The notes: generated by a model from the sequence alone, not told the origin. 64,000 nucleotides of DNA from Chitiniphilus shinanonensis DSM 23277 (GCF_000374805.1 NZ_KB895335.1:1-64000); one strand, 5' to 3'. Positions 37,071 to 46,240 are shown, numbered from the stretch's first letter. A program made the numbers and translations.

Positions 37071-37243
37071 CTCTGTGATATCCCCGGAAAGCGATCGATA
37101 AGTGCGGCGAGCGCCGCGAGTCCCGCGCGATTATGCCACGGATTCCCGGGGCGTCAGCCCGACGCCCACCCGCATTGTGGCGGTCGCGCAAAACCGTTGG
37201 CGCCGCGCCCCGCCACGGTGCACGACGCACGACGCAAAACGGC

Positions 37244-38302
37244 TCAGCGCCCCATTTTGATCTCGGTCCAGGCACGGTTCCAGGCGCGGCGGCTGGCGGC
37301 GTCCAGGTCCGACAACTGCTCCAGCCGCGCGGCGGTGGCGGCGTTGGGGTTGACCGCCGGCACGGCCAGCAGCGCCTTGTCGATGAACGGGCGCGCCGCG
37401 GCGTTGGGGTTGCCGGCGCCGACGTTGTTGGTGATCTCGGCCGCGTTCCGGCCTTCCAGCATGAAGTCGATGAAGCGATGCGCCAGGTCGGGACGCGGCG
37501 CGCGCTTGTGGATGACGAAGCTGTCGGCGGTCATGCCGTTACCCTCGCGCTGCAGTTCGTAGCCGATGGTGAACGGGCGCCTGGCCGCCTTGGCGTCCAT
37601 CCTGGCCTGGTAGAAATCGTTGGAGTAGCCCAGCGCCACCCAGATGTTGCCCAGCGTCAGTTCCTTGATGTAGCTCTGGCTGTTGAACGCGGCCCAATAA
37701 GGGCGCGCGGCGCGGATGGTGGCGGCCGCCTGCTTCAGGTGCGCCGGATCGGTGGAGTTGGCCGAGTGGCCGTGATAGCGCAGCGCAGCGGCGATCACCT
37801 CGCGCGGATCGTCCAGCACCGTGACCTTGCCCTTGAGCTTGGCCAGCACCTTGGGGTCGAACACCACGGCCCAGCTGTCGGCCTTGATGCCCAGCGCCTT
37901 CAGCCGCTCGACGTTGTAGCCGACCAGCGTGACGGTGAAGTCGTAGGGCACCGAGTAGGTGTTGCCCTTGTCGAGCGCGGTGTTGAGGAAGGCCGGATCC
38001 AGGTTCTTGAAGTTGGGCAGCTTCTTCTTGTCCAGCGGCTGCAACAGGTGCTGCTTGGCCAGCGGCGGGATGCCGTAGTTGGACGGCCCGATCACGTCGA
38101 AGCCCTGCGCGCCGCCGGTGAGCTTGGCCAGCGCTTCCTCCATCGAGCCGAAATAGCTTTCCTTCACCGTGCACTTGCAGCGCGCCTCGAAGCGCTCGAT
38201 GGTCTCGGCCGAGACGGCGTTGTTCCAGTTGAACAGGTGCAACACATCGTCGGCGACAGCGGGGCCCGCGAGCAATGCGAGCAGCAACAGCAGTTTCTTC
38301 AT
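37244..38302 (-). CDS. polyamine ABC transporter substrate-binding protein (PotD/PotF family), copy 2
   Basis: 352 aa, same length and co-linear with the next gene downstream, with many identical blocks (PLDKKKLPNFKN, SYIKELTLGNIWVA, APRPDLAHRFIDFML). Signal peptide about 1-17 (ending PAVA), then DDVLHLFNWNNAVSAETI: the ring-stacking Trp of NWNN is kept, but YIAPE becomes AVSAE, so ligand preference may differ from copy 1. A 105-bp inverted repeat separates it from the permease gene upstream. Confidence 0.92.
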   Translation of the reverse strand: MKKLLLLLALLAGPAVADDVLHLFNWNNAVSAETIERFEARCKCTVKESYFGSMEEALAKLTGGAQGFDVIGPSNYGIPPLAKQHLLQPLDKKKLPNFKNLDPAFLNTALDKGNTYSVPYDFTVTLVGYNVERLKALGIKADSWAVVFDPKVLAKLKGKVTVLDDPREVIAAALRYHGHSANSTDPAHLKQAAATIRAARPYWAAFNSQSYIKELTLGNIWVALGYSNDFYQARMDAKAARRPFTIGYELQREGNGMTADSFVIHKRAPRPDLAHRFIDFMLEGRNAAEITNNVGAGNPNAAARPFIDKALLAVPAVNPNAATAARLEQLSDLDAASRRAWNRAWTEIKMGR

Positions 38303-38401
38303 GGCGGGGGATCTCCATCAAAAGCAACGGCCGGCGCAGGCGCCGGCCGGGTGGATCGGGGGTCAACTGGCTGGGCGTTGGCCTTCTCCCGATCTATTGG
38401 C

Positions 38402-38506
38402 ATGAGCGCTCGTCCGGGGCTTCCTGGCTAGGCCCGCGACCGCAGACAGTACTTGGGTACGGCAAGGTCGCGGAACAACGCCAGGGAGCCCCGGACGAGC
38501 GCTCAT
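38402..38506. repeat. 105-bp inverted repeat at the 3' end of the PotI-like gene
   Basis: The 27-nt arms (38402-38428 and 38480-38506, beginning ATGAGCGCTCGTCCGGGGCT) are complementary with one mismatch. A smaller inner pair CGCGACC/GGTCGCG extends the structure. The right arm contains the permease stop codon. Confidence 0.85.
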
Positions 38507-39282
38507 TCTGAGCGGAGGGCGGAGGGGGCTACTTTGCTCACGATCAGGATCAAGCTCAGCGTCAGCAACATCAGCAAGCTGGAGATGGCATTGACCTCGG
38601 GGTTGAGCTTCATCGGCACCTTCACCCGCGAGTAGATCTCCAGCGGCAAGGTGTTGGAGCCGACACCGGCGGTGAAGAACGAGATCACGAAGTCGTCGAT
38701 CGACAGCGTGAACGCCATCAGCGCGCCAGCGATGATGCCGGGCATGATCAGCGGCAGCGTGACGGCGCGGAACGCGGTCACCGGGCTGGCGCCCAGGTCG
38801 CGCGCGGCCTCGACCAGCGATTCGTCCATGCCTTGCAGCCGCGAGCGCACCACGATGGCGACGAAGCCGATGCAGAAGGCGATGTGCGACAGCGTGATCG
38901 ACACCAGCCCCAGCGTCATGTTCAGCATCACGAAGAAGATCAGCAGCGACACGCCCATCAGGATCTCGGGGATGGCGATCGGCGTGAGCACCAGCGCCGG
39001 CAGCAGCCGCAGCCGCCACTTGTACATGGCGAAGCCCGCCAGCGTGCCCAGCACGGTGGACACCACGCAGGTGACCAGGCCGATCAGCAGCGTGTGCAGC
39101 GCCGCCTCCAGCATCACATCGTCGTGCAACAGCATCTGGTACCACTTGAAGGTGAAGCCCACCCATTCCGCGTTCAGCGCGGAATCGTTGAACGAGAACA
39201 CCACCACGATGGCCAGCGGCAGGTAGAGGAAGGCGTAGACCAGGATGGCCGCCGCCCAGACCCAGGAAGACACTTTTTTCAT
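38503..39282 (-). CDS. potI: polyamine ABC transporter permease (PotI/PotC type)
   Basis: 259 aa inner-membrane permease with about six helices. The N-terminus ends in FLYLPLAIVVVFSFN, as PotC/PotI do, and the EAA loop is EAARDLGASPVTAFRAVTLP. It overlaps the upstream permease by 4 bp (ATGA). Its stop codon lies in the arm of a long inverted repeat. Confidence 0.9.
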   Translation of the reverse strand: MKKVSSWVWAAAILVYAFLYLPLAIVVVFSFNDSALNAEWVGFTFKWYQMLLHDDVMLEAALHTLLIGLVTCVVSTVLGTLAGFAMYKWRLRLLPALVLTPIAIPEILMGVSLLIFFVMLNMTLGLVSITLSHIAFCIGFVAIVVRSRLQGMDESLVEAARDLGASPVTAFRAVTLPLIMPGIIAGALMAFTLSIDDFVISFFTAGVGSNTLPLEIYSRVKVPMKLNPEVNAISSLLMLLTLSLILIVSKVAPSALRSE

Positions 39283-40202
39283 CGCTTGTCCTTGCCGCGG
39301 CTGCCCGCCCAGGCCGCCAGCGCGGCCAGCAGCAAGACGGTGAAGGTCAGCATGATCGACAGCACCGAACCGAACGGCCAGTCACGGCTGTCCAGGTACT
39401 GCTGCTTGATCAGGTTGCCGATCATCATGCTGTTGGTGCCCCCCAGCAGATCGGGGATGGCGAACATGCCCAGCGCCGGAATGAACACCAGCGCGGTGCC
39501 GGCCCAGACCCCGGGCAGCGACAGCGGCCAGGTCACCTTCCAGAAGCGCTGCCACGCGTTGGCGCCCAGATCCTGCGCGGCATCGAGCAGCGCCATGTCG
39601 TGCTTTTCCAGGTTGGCGTACAGCGGCAGCACCATGAACGGCAGGTGCACGTACACCAGGCCGACGATCACCGCGAACTGCGAGAACAGCAGCGACACCG
39701 GCTCGACGCCGAACACGGCCAGCACCGAGTTCAGCGCGCGGCTGAAGTAGCTCTGCGGCCCCAGGATGATCATCCAGGCGTAGACGCGGATCAGGAAGTT
39801 GCTCCAGAACGGCAGGATCACCAGCAGCACCAGCAGGTCGCGGGTCTTGCGCGGGCTGCGCGCGATCAGCCATGCCAGCGGATAGGCCAGCACGATGCAG
39901 ATCACCGTGGTCAGGCCGGCGTACCAGAACGATTTGACGAACAGCTCGAAGTAGATCGGCTCGTCGAAGAAGCGCTGGAAGTTCTCCAGCGTCAGAAAAT
40001 CGCGCCAGTTGCCGAAGTTGATCAGCAGTTCGGTGGCGCCGGTGTCCGGGTTGGCCGTCGTCAGCGGCATCAGCCCGCCGTAGTCGCCCGGAAAGCGGAA
40101 CGCCGCGAACGCCATGATCAGCGACGGGATGGCGAAGAACAGCAGCAGGTAGAGCAGCGGTGGCCCGGAGATCAGCCACTTGGCCAGGCTTTTCGATTTC
40201 AT
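39279..40202 (-). CDS. potH: polyamine ABC transporter permease (PotH/PotB type)
   Basis: 307 aa with about six helices (first LLYLLLFFAIPSLIMAF) and the cytoplasmic loop DAAQDLGANAWQRFWKVTWP. Length fits PotH better than PotB. The ATG at 40202 is preferred over an in-frame TTG two codons upstream. It follows the ATPase gene after 12 bp. Confidence 0.9.
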   Translation of the reverse strand: MKSKSLAKWLISGPPLLYLLLFFAIPSLIMAFAAFRFPGDYGGLMPLTTANPDTGATELLINFGNWRDFLTLENFQRFFDEPIYFELFVKSFWYAGLTTVICIVLAYPLAWLIARSPRKTRDLLVLLVILPFWSNFLIRVYAWMIILGPQSYFSRALNSVLAVFGVEPVSLLFSQFAVIVGLVYVHLPFMVLPLYANLEKHDMALLDAAQDLGANAWQRFWKVTWPLSLPGVWAGTALVFIPALGMFAIPDLLGGTNSMMIGNLIKQQYLDSRDWPFGSVLSIMLTFTVLLLAALAAWAGSRGKDKR

Positions 40203-40214
40203 GCGCAAAGGCCC

Positions 40215-41303
40215 TCAGGCGAGGACGAAATGGCCGGCGTCGAAGCGCCACGCCAGCTCGACCAGATCGTTGTCATCGAAGAACTTCGCCTTGCCCGAGC
40301 CGGAGTTCGGCAGCATGGTCTCGACCAGCGTGCCGTTGTCCAGCTCGACGATGTAGATGGTCACGTCGCCCAGGTACAGGCAATCGTGCACCCGGCCCTT
40401 GAAGTGCACCTCGTCGGCGTTGCCCTGCGGCAGCGTGGCGCCGAGCTTGATCTTCTCCGGGCGCAGCGTCAGCGTGCCCTTGCCCCCCACCTGCGCGCCG
40501 GCCACCGGCAGCGCCTCGGCGGTGCCGACCCCCTCGATCTCCACCTTCATCCGGCCCGGCTGCACCTCGGTGATGGTGGCGTCCAACAGGTTGCACTGGC
40601 CGATGAAGTCGGCGACGAAGCGGCTCTTGGGATAGCTGTAGATGGTCTCGGGCGCGTCCAGCTGTTCCACCTGGCCCTGGCTCATCACCGCGATGCGGTG
40701 CGACAGCGCCAGCGCCTCGCCCTGATCGTGGGTCACATAGACGAAGGTGATGCCCACTTCCTTTTGCAGGTTGATCAGCTCGATCTGCATCTGCTCGCGC
40801 AGCTTGGCGTCGAGCGCCGACAACGGCTCGTCCAGCAGCAGCAGACGCGGGCGGTTCACCAGCGCCCGGGCGATCGCCACGCGCTGGCGCTGGCCGCCGG
40901 ACAACTCGTGCGGATAGCGGCGCGCGAACTGTTGCAGGCGCACGTCCTCCAGCACTTCGTCCACGCGCTTGGGAATCTCGGCGGACGCCACCCCGGCCAT
41001 CTTCAGCGGGAAGGCGATGTTCTGCGCCACCGTCATGTGCGGGAACAGCGCGTAACTCTGGAACACGGTATGCACCGGGCGCTTTTCCGGCGGCACGCCG
41101 GCCATGTTCTTGCCGTCGAGCAGGATCTCGCCCGAATCGGGCTGCTCGAAGCCGGCCAGCATGCGCAGCAAGGTGGTCTTGCCGCAGCCGGACGGGCCCA
41201 GCAGGGTGAAGAACTCGCCCGCCTCGACCGCCAGGCTCACGTGGTTCACGGCGGTGAAATCGCCAAAGGTTTTGACGACGTCGCGGATCTCGAGCAGCGC
41301 CAT
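40215..41303 (-). CDS. potG: polyamine ABC transporter ATP-binding protein (PotG/PotA type)
   Basis: 362 aa ATPase: Walker A GPSGCGKTTLL, Q-loop VFQSYALFPHMTV, signature LSGGQRQRVAIARAL, Walker B LLLLDEPLSALDAKLRE, H-loop VTHDQGEAL, and a C-terminal TOBE domain (TLRPEKI). The ATG at 41303 gives MALLEIRDVVKTFGDF. A longer in-frame start at 41462 has no homology-like sequence. It is first in the operon, so the order is ATPase, two permeases, two receptors. Confidence 0.94.
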   Translation of the reverse strand: MALLEIRDVVKTFGDFTAVNHVSLAVEAGEFFTLLGPSGCGKTTLLRMLAGFEQPDSGEILLDGKNMAGVPPEKRPVHTVFQSYALFPHMTVAQNIAFPLKMAGVASAEIPKRVDEVLEDVRLQQFARRYPHELSGGQRQRVAIARALVNRPRLLLLDEPLSALDAKLREQMQIELINLQKEVGITFVYVTHDQGEALALSHRIAVMSQGQVEQLDAPETIYSYPKSRFVADFIGQCNLLDATITEVQPGRMKVEIEGVGTAEALPVAGAQVGGKGTLTLRPEKIKLGATLPQGNADEVHFKGRVHDCLYLGDVTIYIVELDNGTLVETMLPNSGSGKAKFFDDNDLVELAWRFDAGHFVLA

Positions 41304-41501
41304 AGTGTCCCCCGGGGGTGGCCGCTCAGGCGGCACACCTGGAAATAGTCCAAAAAATGGGCGCCATTCTAGCCAAAAAACACCCCCAGGGACAGGCGTT
41401 TCCCTCAATGGTGCCAAGGGCTTGCGCCCGATGCGGCCCCGGCCCCGGAGCGTGCCGCGCACACCGGCCGGAGGGGCCTGCCAGGGCCGGGCCGGCGCCT
41501 T

Positions 41502-42899
41502 CTACAGGCGCTGCAAACCGGCCGCGATTTCGTCGATATCGCGCCGCAACGACGGGCGGATCTGCGCCCAGGCGCGGCCGTACAGTTCCTCGCGGGATGC
41601 CCAGTCGCCCTCGGTGCGGCGGCGGTATTTGGGCGGCACCTCACCGGTATAGAACTCCTCGGCCCAGCGCGACCCCACCCGTTCGGTATGGCTGTTGCGA
41701 TAGCGGTACTGCCCGCTGGCGTCGACGTCGAGGCGTAGCTCCAGCCAGTTTTCCGAGGCTTCGCGCACCTTGTTGAAACGGTACAGCGTGTAGGCGTCGT
41801 ACCACTCGGTGCCGCCGTCCGGCTTGGTGCGCTGCGCGCGCGACTTCACGTTCTCGCTCATCGCGGTCACGGTGCGGTCGTTGCGGCGTTCGTCGTAGCG
41901 ATCCTGCCAGCGCAGGCTCAGCCGCACGTCGGAGCCCGCGCCGCTCCAGCGCAGGTACGGCAGGTTCAGCCAGTCGCGCACCTCGCGCTCCAGCGCCGGA
42001 TCGTCGATCTCCAGCGCCACGCTGACCATGCCGCGAGCGCGGTACTGTTCGGCCTGGCTGCGGGCGTCGTTCAGTTCGCCGTACTTGGCATGGATGTCGT
42101 AGGCCTGCTGGAAGTCGGCCGCCACCGCGCGGTATTCGTAGCGCAGCCGCGCGGTCTGGGCCGCGGTGCTGGCCTGACGATACAGGCGCCGCGATTCGTC
42201 GCCGCGGTAGATCCGGTCATACTTGTCGTAGAGCGCCTGGCTGTCCTTGTACGGGCCGTAGCTGGCGAAGTCGGAGATCGCCTGTTCCAGCTCCTCGCTC
42301 GCCATGCGGTAATCCTTGTTGGCGATGGCCGACTTGCCACGCAGGTAGTGCTCCTCGGCATTGGCCTGCCAGTACTCGCGCGTATTGCGTTCCTGCAACG
42401 CTGCGGCGTCCTTGTACGGATAGTATTTCAGCGCGTTGCCGTAAGCCTGGGCCCGCGCCAGATAGTCGTCCTTGCCGCGGATGGGGATCTCCTGCGCGCT
42501 CAGGTAGTACTGCTCGGCCACCTGCTGCGCCAGCCCGGAGATGGTGTACTTGCCGGTGAAGAACGCCACCTGCTGGTCGTAGTACTTGCCATCGAGCAGC
42601 GTACGCAACTGCCACAGCGCGTCCAGGTTGGCGATGCGCACGCCGCGATAGCCCGGCGGCGTCTGCGCCAGCTCGGTTTCGTAGTGGGCCACCACGTCGC
42701 GAACGATGCCGAACAGCTTGGCGCTGTCCTCGGCATCCGGCAGCGCGTTGCGGCCGTCCAGGTAGCTCACCACCTTGCGCACACTGTCGAGGTAGCGGCC
42801 CTCGGCAAAAGCCGTGGTCGCCTGCTGGATGGCGCAGCCCGCCAACAGGAATGCGCACAGGGACAACCACCACAGGTGGAACCGGAAACGTCGGATCAT
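41502..42899 (-). CDS. predicted outer-membrane lipoprotein with helical repeats, function unknown
   Basis: 465 aa. Lipoprotein signal: MIRRFRFHLWWL..FLLAGC, with Cys22 as lipidation site. The middle (about residues 40-300) is rich in Tyr/Ala helical segments resembling TPR-like repeats (YPYKDAAALQERN, YGPYKDSQALYDKYDRIYRG). The last 150 residues look beta-rich (VSVALEIDD, RVGSRWAEEF). I do not recognise a family. It is divergent from dgt and upstream, on the same strand, of the polyamine operon after 198 bp. Envelope scaffolding is possible but not shown. Confidence 0.75.
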   Translation of the reverse strand: MIRRFRFHLWWLSLCAFLLAGCAIQQATTAFAEGRYLDSVRKVVSYLDGRNALPDAEDSAKLFGIVRDVVAHYETELAQTPPGYRGVRIANLDALWQLRTLLDGKYYDQQVAFFTGKYTISGLAQQVAEQYYLSAQEIPIRGKDDYLARAQAYGNALKYYPYKDAAALQERNTREYWQANAEEHYLRGKSAIANKDYRMASEELEQAISDFASYGPYKDSQALYDKYDRIYRGDESRRLYRQASTAAQTARLRYEYRAVAADFQQAYDIHAKYGELNDARSQAEQYRARGMVSVALEIDDPALEREVRDWLNLPYLRWSGAGSDVRLSLRWQDRYDERRNDRTVTAMSENVKSRAQRTKPDGGTEWYDAYTLYRFNKVREASENWLELRLDVDASGQYRYRNSHTERVGSRWAEEFYTGEVPPKYRRRTEGDWASREELYGRAWAQIRPSLRRDIDEIAAGLQRL

Positions 42900-43022
42900 T
42901 GTTATTCGCCTTATTGAAAACCGCCTGCCGGGAGCGGCGCCGGGTATCGGGCGCGCCGTATAATCGGGGGCCATGCACGCCGGTGTCCACCGGCGCGGTC
43001 AAAATCTCTTCGGAAATCCCCC

Positions 43023-44345
43023 ATGATGGATTGGAACCGGCTGCTGGCAGCCGACCGCCTGGGCGCCCCCCGCGCCCCCGATGCCTCCCCCGAATCCGGC
43101 CGCAGTCATTTCCACAAGGATCACGACCGCATCGTGTTCTGCTCGCCGTTCCGGCGCATGGGCCGCAAGACCCAGGTGCATCCGATGACGGAAAACGATC
43201 ATGTGCACACGCGGTTGACACATTCCATCGAGGTGGCCTGCGTCGGGCGCAGCCTGGGCGTGCTGATCGGCGAGCGCCTGCGCGACCGGCTGCCGCCGCA
43301 CATCGAACCCTACGACCTGGGCGCCATCGTCCAGGCCGCGTGCCTGGCGCACGACATCGGCAACCCGCCGTTCGGCCACGCCGGCGAATACGCGATCCGC
43401 GACTGGTTCCGCCGCCCCGAGCACGCCTACCTGATGCAGAACCTGCACGCCGAGGAACGGCGCGACCTGATGACCTACGAGGGCAATGCCCAGGGGTTCC
43501 GCATCATCACCCAGCTGGAAAACCATCGCTTCGAGGGTGGCCTGCGGCTGACCTACGCCACGCTGGGCTCCACCCTCAAGTATCCGTGGACCAGCGCGCA
43601 CGCCGCCGCCAAGGGCAAGTTCAGCTGTTACCAGTCCGAACAAAAATTGCTGGAGGAAGTGGCCACCGAACTGGGCCTGCCGCAACTGGAGGCGGGGCGC
43701 TGGGCGCGCCATCCGCTGTCGTATCTGATGGAGGCGGCCGACGACATCTGCTACGCCATCCTCGACCTGGAGGACGGCATCGAGATCGGCATGCTGCCGT
43801 TCGAGGTGGTCGAACCGGTGCTGTTGAAGATCTGCGGCGGCGAACACGAGCTGCTGAAGCTGGAAGTGGCCGCCGCGCCGTCGGTGCGGCGCAAGATCTC
43901 GGTACTGCGCGGCAAGGCCATCGATCGCTGCGTGCGCGACGTGGTCCACACCTTCATCCGGCAATACCCGCGGCTGATGGAAGGCAGCTACCAGGGCGAC
44001 CTGCTCAACGACTGCCCGGAAAGCATGCGTCACGGCATCGCCGAGGCCAAGCAACTGGCGCGAGAGCGCATCTTCAACGAGCGCCGCAAGATCGAGATCG
44101 AAGTGGGCTCGTTCACTTGCCTGGACATCCTGCTCGACGCCTTCTGCAACGCGGCGTACCAATTGAAGGTCAGTCCGCAGATGCCGTTCCGCATGCAGCG
44201 CGTGCTGGACCTGATGGAATACAACGCGCCGCGCCGCGAATGGCCGCTGTACGAAACCTACCGCCGCGTGCTCGACTTCATCGGCGGCATGACCGACAAC
44301 TACGCCACCTATCTGGCGCAGCAGGTCGGCGGCATGGGCCGCTGA
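43023..44345 (+). CDS. dgt: deoxyguanosinetriphosphate triphosphohydrolase-like protein
   Basis: 440 aa HD-superfamily dNTP triphosphohydrolase, hydrolysing dGTP (or other dNTPs) to nucleoside and triphosphate. The metal-binding pattern is H..HD..D: HTRLTHSIEVA, CLAHDIGNPPFGHAGE and EAADDICYAILDLEDG. The RRMGRKTQVHP segment near the N-terminus is typical. An adjacent ATG one codon in is an equally possible start. Confidence 0.92.
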   Translation: MMDWNRLLAADRLGAPRAPDASPESGRSHFHKDHDRIVFCSPFRRMGRKTQVHPMTENDHVHTRLTHSIEVACVGRSLGVLIGERLRDRLPPHIEPYDLGAIVQAACLAHDIGNPPFGHAGEYAIRDWFRRPEHAYLMQNLHAEERRDLMTYEGNAQGFRIITQLENHRFEGGLRLTYATLGSTLKYPWTSAHAAAKGKFSCYQSEQKLLEEVATELGLPQLEAGRWARHPLSYLMEAADDICYAILDLEDGIEIGMLPFEVVEPVLLKICGGEHELLKLEVAAAPSVRRKISVLRGKAIDRCVRDVVHTFIRQYPRLMEGSYQGDLLNDCPESMRHGIAEAKQLARERIFNERRKIEIEVGSFTCLDILLDAFCNAAYQLKVSPQMPFRMQRVLDLMEYNAPRREWPLYETYRRVLDFIGGMTDNYATYLAQQVGGMGR

Positions 44346-44388
44346 GCGCCTGCTGTCCCAGGGCGAATCGACCAACCGGAGTTCATCC

Positions 44389-44742
44389 TTGAAGTATCTG
44401 ATCCCGTTCGGCCTGATCCTCCTGCTCGCCGGCTGCGGCACGGTGGGAACCGTGGTCAGCGTCGGCGCCGCCACCGTCGGGGCCGCCAGTGCGGCGGTCA
44501 ACGTGGCCGCCACCACCGCCGGCGTCGCCTGGGACGTGGGCAAGGCCACGGTGCAGGGCGGCACCGCCGTCGCCGGCTGGGCGGTCGATGCCGCCAAGTC
44601 CGCCCCGCCTGCGGCGCCACCGACCGGACCGGCCGCCGCGCAGGCCGCCGTGCCGCCCACGGCAGCCGCGCCGCCGGCCGGCGAAGCCATCGCCACGCCT
44701 CCGGCCAGCGAGGTCAGCGTCGCGCCACTGGCTGGCGAATAG
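44389..44742 (+). CDS. small Ala/Pro-rich lipoprotein
   Basis: 117 aa starting at a TTG (44389) with CGGAG about 8 nt upstream. The start gives MKYLIPFGLILLLAGCG, a clear lipobox with Cys16. A Val/Ala/Gly-rich helical segment (about 17-65) follows, then a Pro/Ala tail, probably disordered. It is 43 bp after dgt and likely cotranscribed. No family recognised. Confidence 0.7.
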   Translation: MKYLIPFGLILLLAGCGTVGTVVSVGAATVGAASAAVNVAATTAGVAWDVGKATVQGGTAVAGWAVDAAKSAPPAAPPTGPAAAQAAVPPTAAAPPAGEAIATPPASEVSVAPLAGE

Positions 44743-44745
44743 CGC

Positions 44746-45471
44746 CTAAAACCGCTCGTTTGGCCCCAGGTAGCGCCAGCCGCCTTCGGGCAGATCGCCC
44801 AGCGCCAGCCGGCCGACGCGGATGCGCCGGTAGCTGGCGACCCCCAGGCCCACGCTGGCGCACAGCGCGGGGATCAGGCCCGGCCGATGTTCGCGCAGCA
44901 GGAAGCGCAACTGCCGCTCGCTCTGCCGCGTCACCTTGAACGGCTTGATGGTCGCCTCGCCCACGGCGCGCGTCCGCGCCAGCGTGGCGACCTGCTCCGT
45001 CGTCACCGGCCCGGTCGGCCACACCAGGAATTCCTGCTCGAAGTCCTGCGCCTGGGCCAGCCGTTGCGCCAGCCGCGCATCCTGGGTCAGCACCAGCAGG
45101 CCGCTGGCGTTGGGGTCGAGCGGCACCGCCACCTGGTGGCGTTGCACGTGCTTCTTCAGGAAGCGGATATCGGGCCCGCCATGGCGCAGCTCCGGCCGCA
45201 GCAAGGCGGTCACGCCCAGCAGGTCGGCGTCGCTCCAGGCGCGCAGGGCGGCCGGCTTGTTCAGCAGCAGCGTCACCCGCTCCGGCGTGGCGACGCCGGT
45301 GGCCGGCAGGATGGCGATGTGCTGCGCCGGCGTGACGCGGCTGCCCAGGGTATCGACGGCGCGGCCATCGACCAGCACCCGACCCTGTTCGATCAGTTCG
45401 TCCGCCTCGCGGCGCGAACACAATCCCAACTCGACCATGCGCTTGGACAGTCTCAGGGTTTCTTGGCTCAT
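44746..45471 (-). CDS. divergent RsuA/RluF-like pseudouridine synthase-like protein
   Basis: 241 aa with an N-terminal S4 RNA-binding domain (MSQETLRLSKRMVELGLCSR) and a core resembling RsuA/RluE/RluF pseudouridine synthases (TLLLNKPAAL, LDPNASGLLVLTQDA). The catalytic Asp is kept in VPLDPNASG, but the usual preceding Arg (RLD) is Pro-Leu-Asp. The C-terminal NRQVRRM-type motif is replaced (HRPGLIPALCASVGLGV). It may be a divergent enzyme acting on rRNA, or one that only binds RNA. The ATG at 45471 has AGGAAG close upstream. Confidence 0.75.
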   Translation of the reverse strand: MSQETLRLSKRMVELGLCSRREADELIEQGRVLVDGRAVDTLGSRVTPAQHIAILPATGVATPERVTLLLNKPAALRAWSDADLLGVTALLRPELRHGGPDIRFLKKHVQRHQVAVPLDPNASGLLVLTQDARLAQRLAQAQDFEQEFLVWPTGPVTTEQVATLARTRAVGEATIKPFKVTRQSERQLRFLLREHRPGLIPALCASVGLGVASYRRIRVGRLALGDLPEGGWRYLGPNERF

Positions 45472-45493
45472 GGCTTCCTCGCCGGGTGATTTC

Positions 45494-45523
45494 AAAAAAA
45501 GAATACGCCGGCCGGATGGCCGG
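45494..45523 (-). terminator. possible terminator after the YgjP-like gene
   Basis: The hairpin CCGGCC-GGAT-GGCCGG (45508-45523) is followed on the minus strand, after 7 nt, by a run of seven T (A7 at 45494-45500). The gap weakens the call. Confidence 0.4.
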
Positions 45524-45530
45524 ATTGCGC

Positions 45531-46223
45531 TCAGAAGTGGAACAGGCCGGCGCCGTGCGCCTTCAGCCAGTCGCGGCAGTGGCGCCAGTCGGGACACACC
45601 TGTTCCACCCGAGCCCAGAAGCGCGGCGAATGGTTCAGCTCCGCCAGGTGTGCCAGCTCGTGGATCACCACGTAGTCGATCACCTCGGCCGGCGCCTGCA
45701 TCAACCGCCAGTTGAGCCGCACGTCGCCGGCCGCCGAGCAACTGCCCCAGCGCCCGCGCGCCGAGGTCAGCAAGACCCGGCGCGGCGTCAGCCCCATCCG
45801 GGCGCTCCAGACGGCGACACGCTCGGCGAAATAGCCGCGCGCGCTGCGTTGCAGGAACTGGCTCAGCGCGGCGGGCAGGCGGGTGGCATCCGGCGCGGAC
45901 AGCCACAACGCATCGTCGGCCAGGCGGGAGCGCGCCGCGCCCAGGCGCAGGGTGCGCGGCGTGCCCAGCCAGTGGATGATGGCGCCGTCGCCCAGCGCCA
46001 CGGCGGCCGGCGCGGCGGCCCGCGCCGCCAGATGGCGCAGCACCCAGTCCAGCTTCAGTCGCAGCACGCGCTCGGCCTCGGCCAGCGGCGCCCTGGCCGG
46101 CAATTGCACCACCAGACCGCGCGCATCGATGCGCAGACCGATGGAGCGGCGCCGGCTGGAGCGGGTGACGGTGTATTCCAGCGTGTGTTCGGCCAGCGCC
46201 AGGCGATGCGTGGCCGCGCTCAT
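45531..46223 (-). CDS. YgjP-like metal-dependent hydrolase (DUF45)
   Basis: 230 aa zincin-like protein with VIHELAHLAELNHSPRFW: HELAH provides the metal ligands and catalytic Glu, and the later His/Glu complete the site. The upstream GRWGSCSAAGDVRLNWRLM is typical of the SprT/YgjP group. Last gene of the glyQ-glyS-gmhB-plsC run; a UTP pyrophosphatase or protease role has been proposed for relatives. It starts 17 bp after plsC. Confidence 0.88.
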   Translation of the reverse strand: MSAATHRLALAEHTLEYTVTRSSRRRSIGLRIDARGLVVQLPARAPLAEAERVLRLKLDWVLRHLAARAAAPAAVALGDGAIIHWLGTPRTLRLGAARSRLADDALWLSAPDATRLPAALSQFLQRSARGYFAERVAVWSARMGLTPRRVLLTSARGRWGSCSAAGDVRLNWRLMQAPAEVIDYVVIHELAHLAELNHSPRFWARVEQVCPDWRHCRDWLKAHGAGLFHF

Positions 46224-46240
46224 GCAGTGATCGCCGACCG

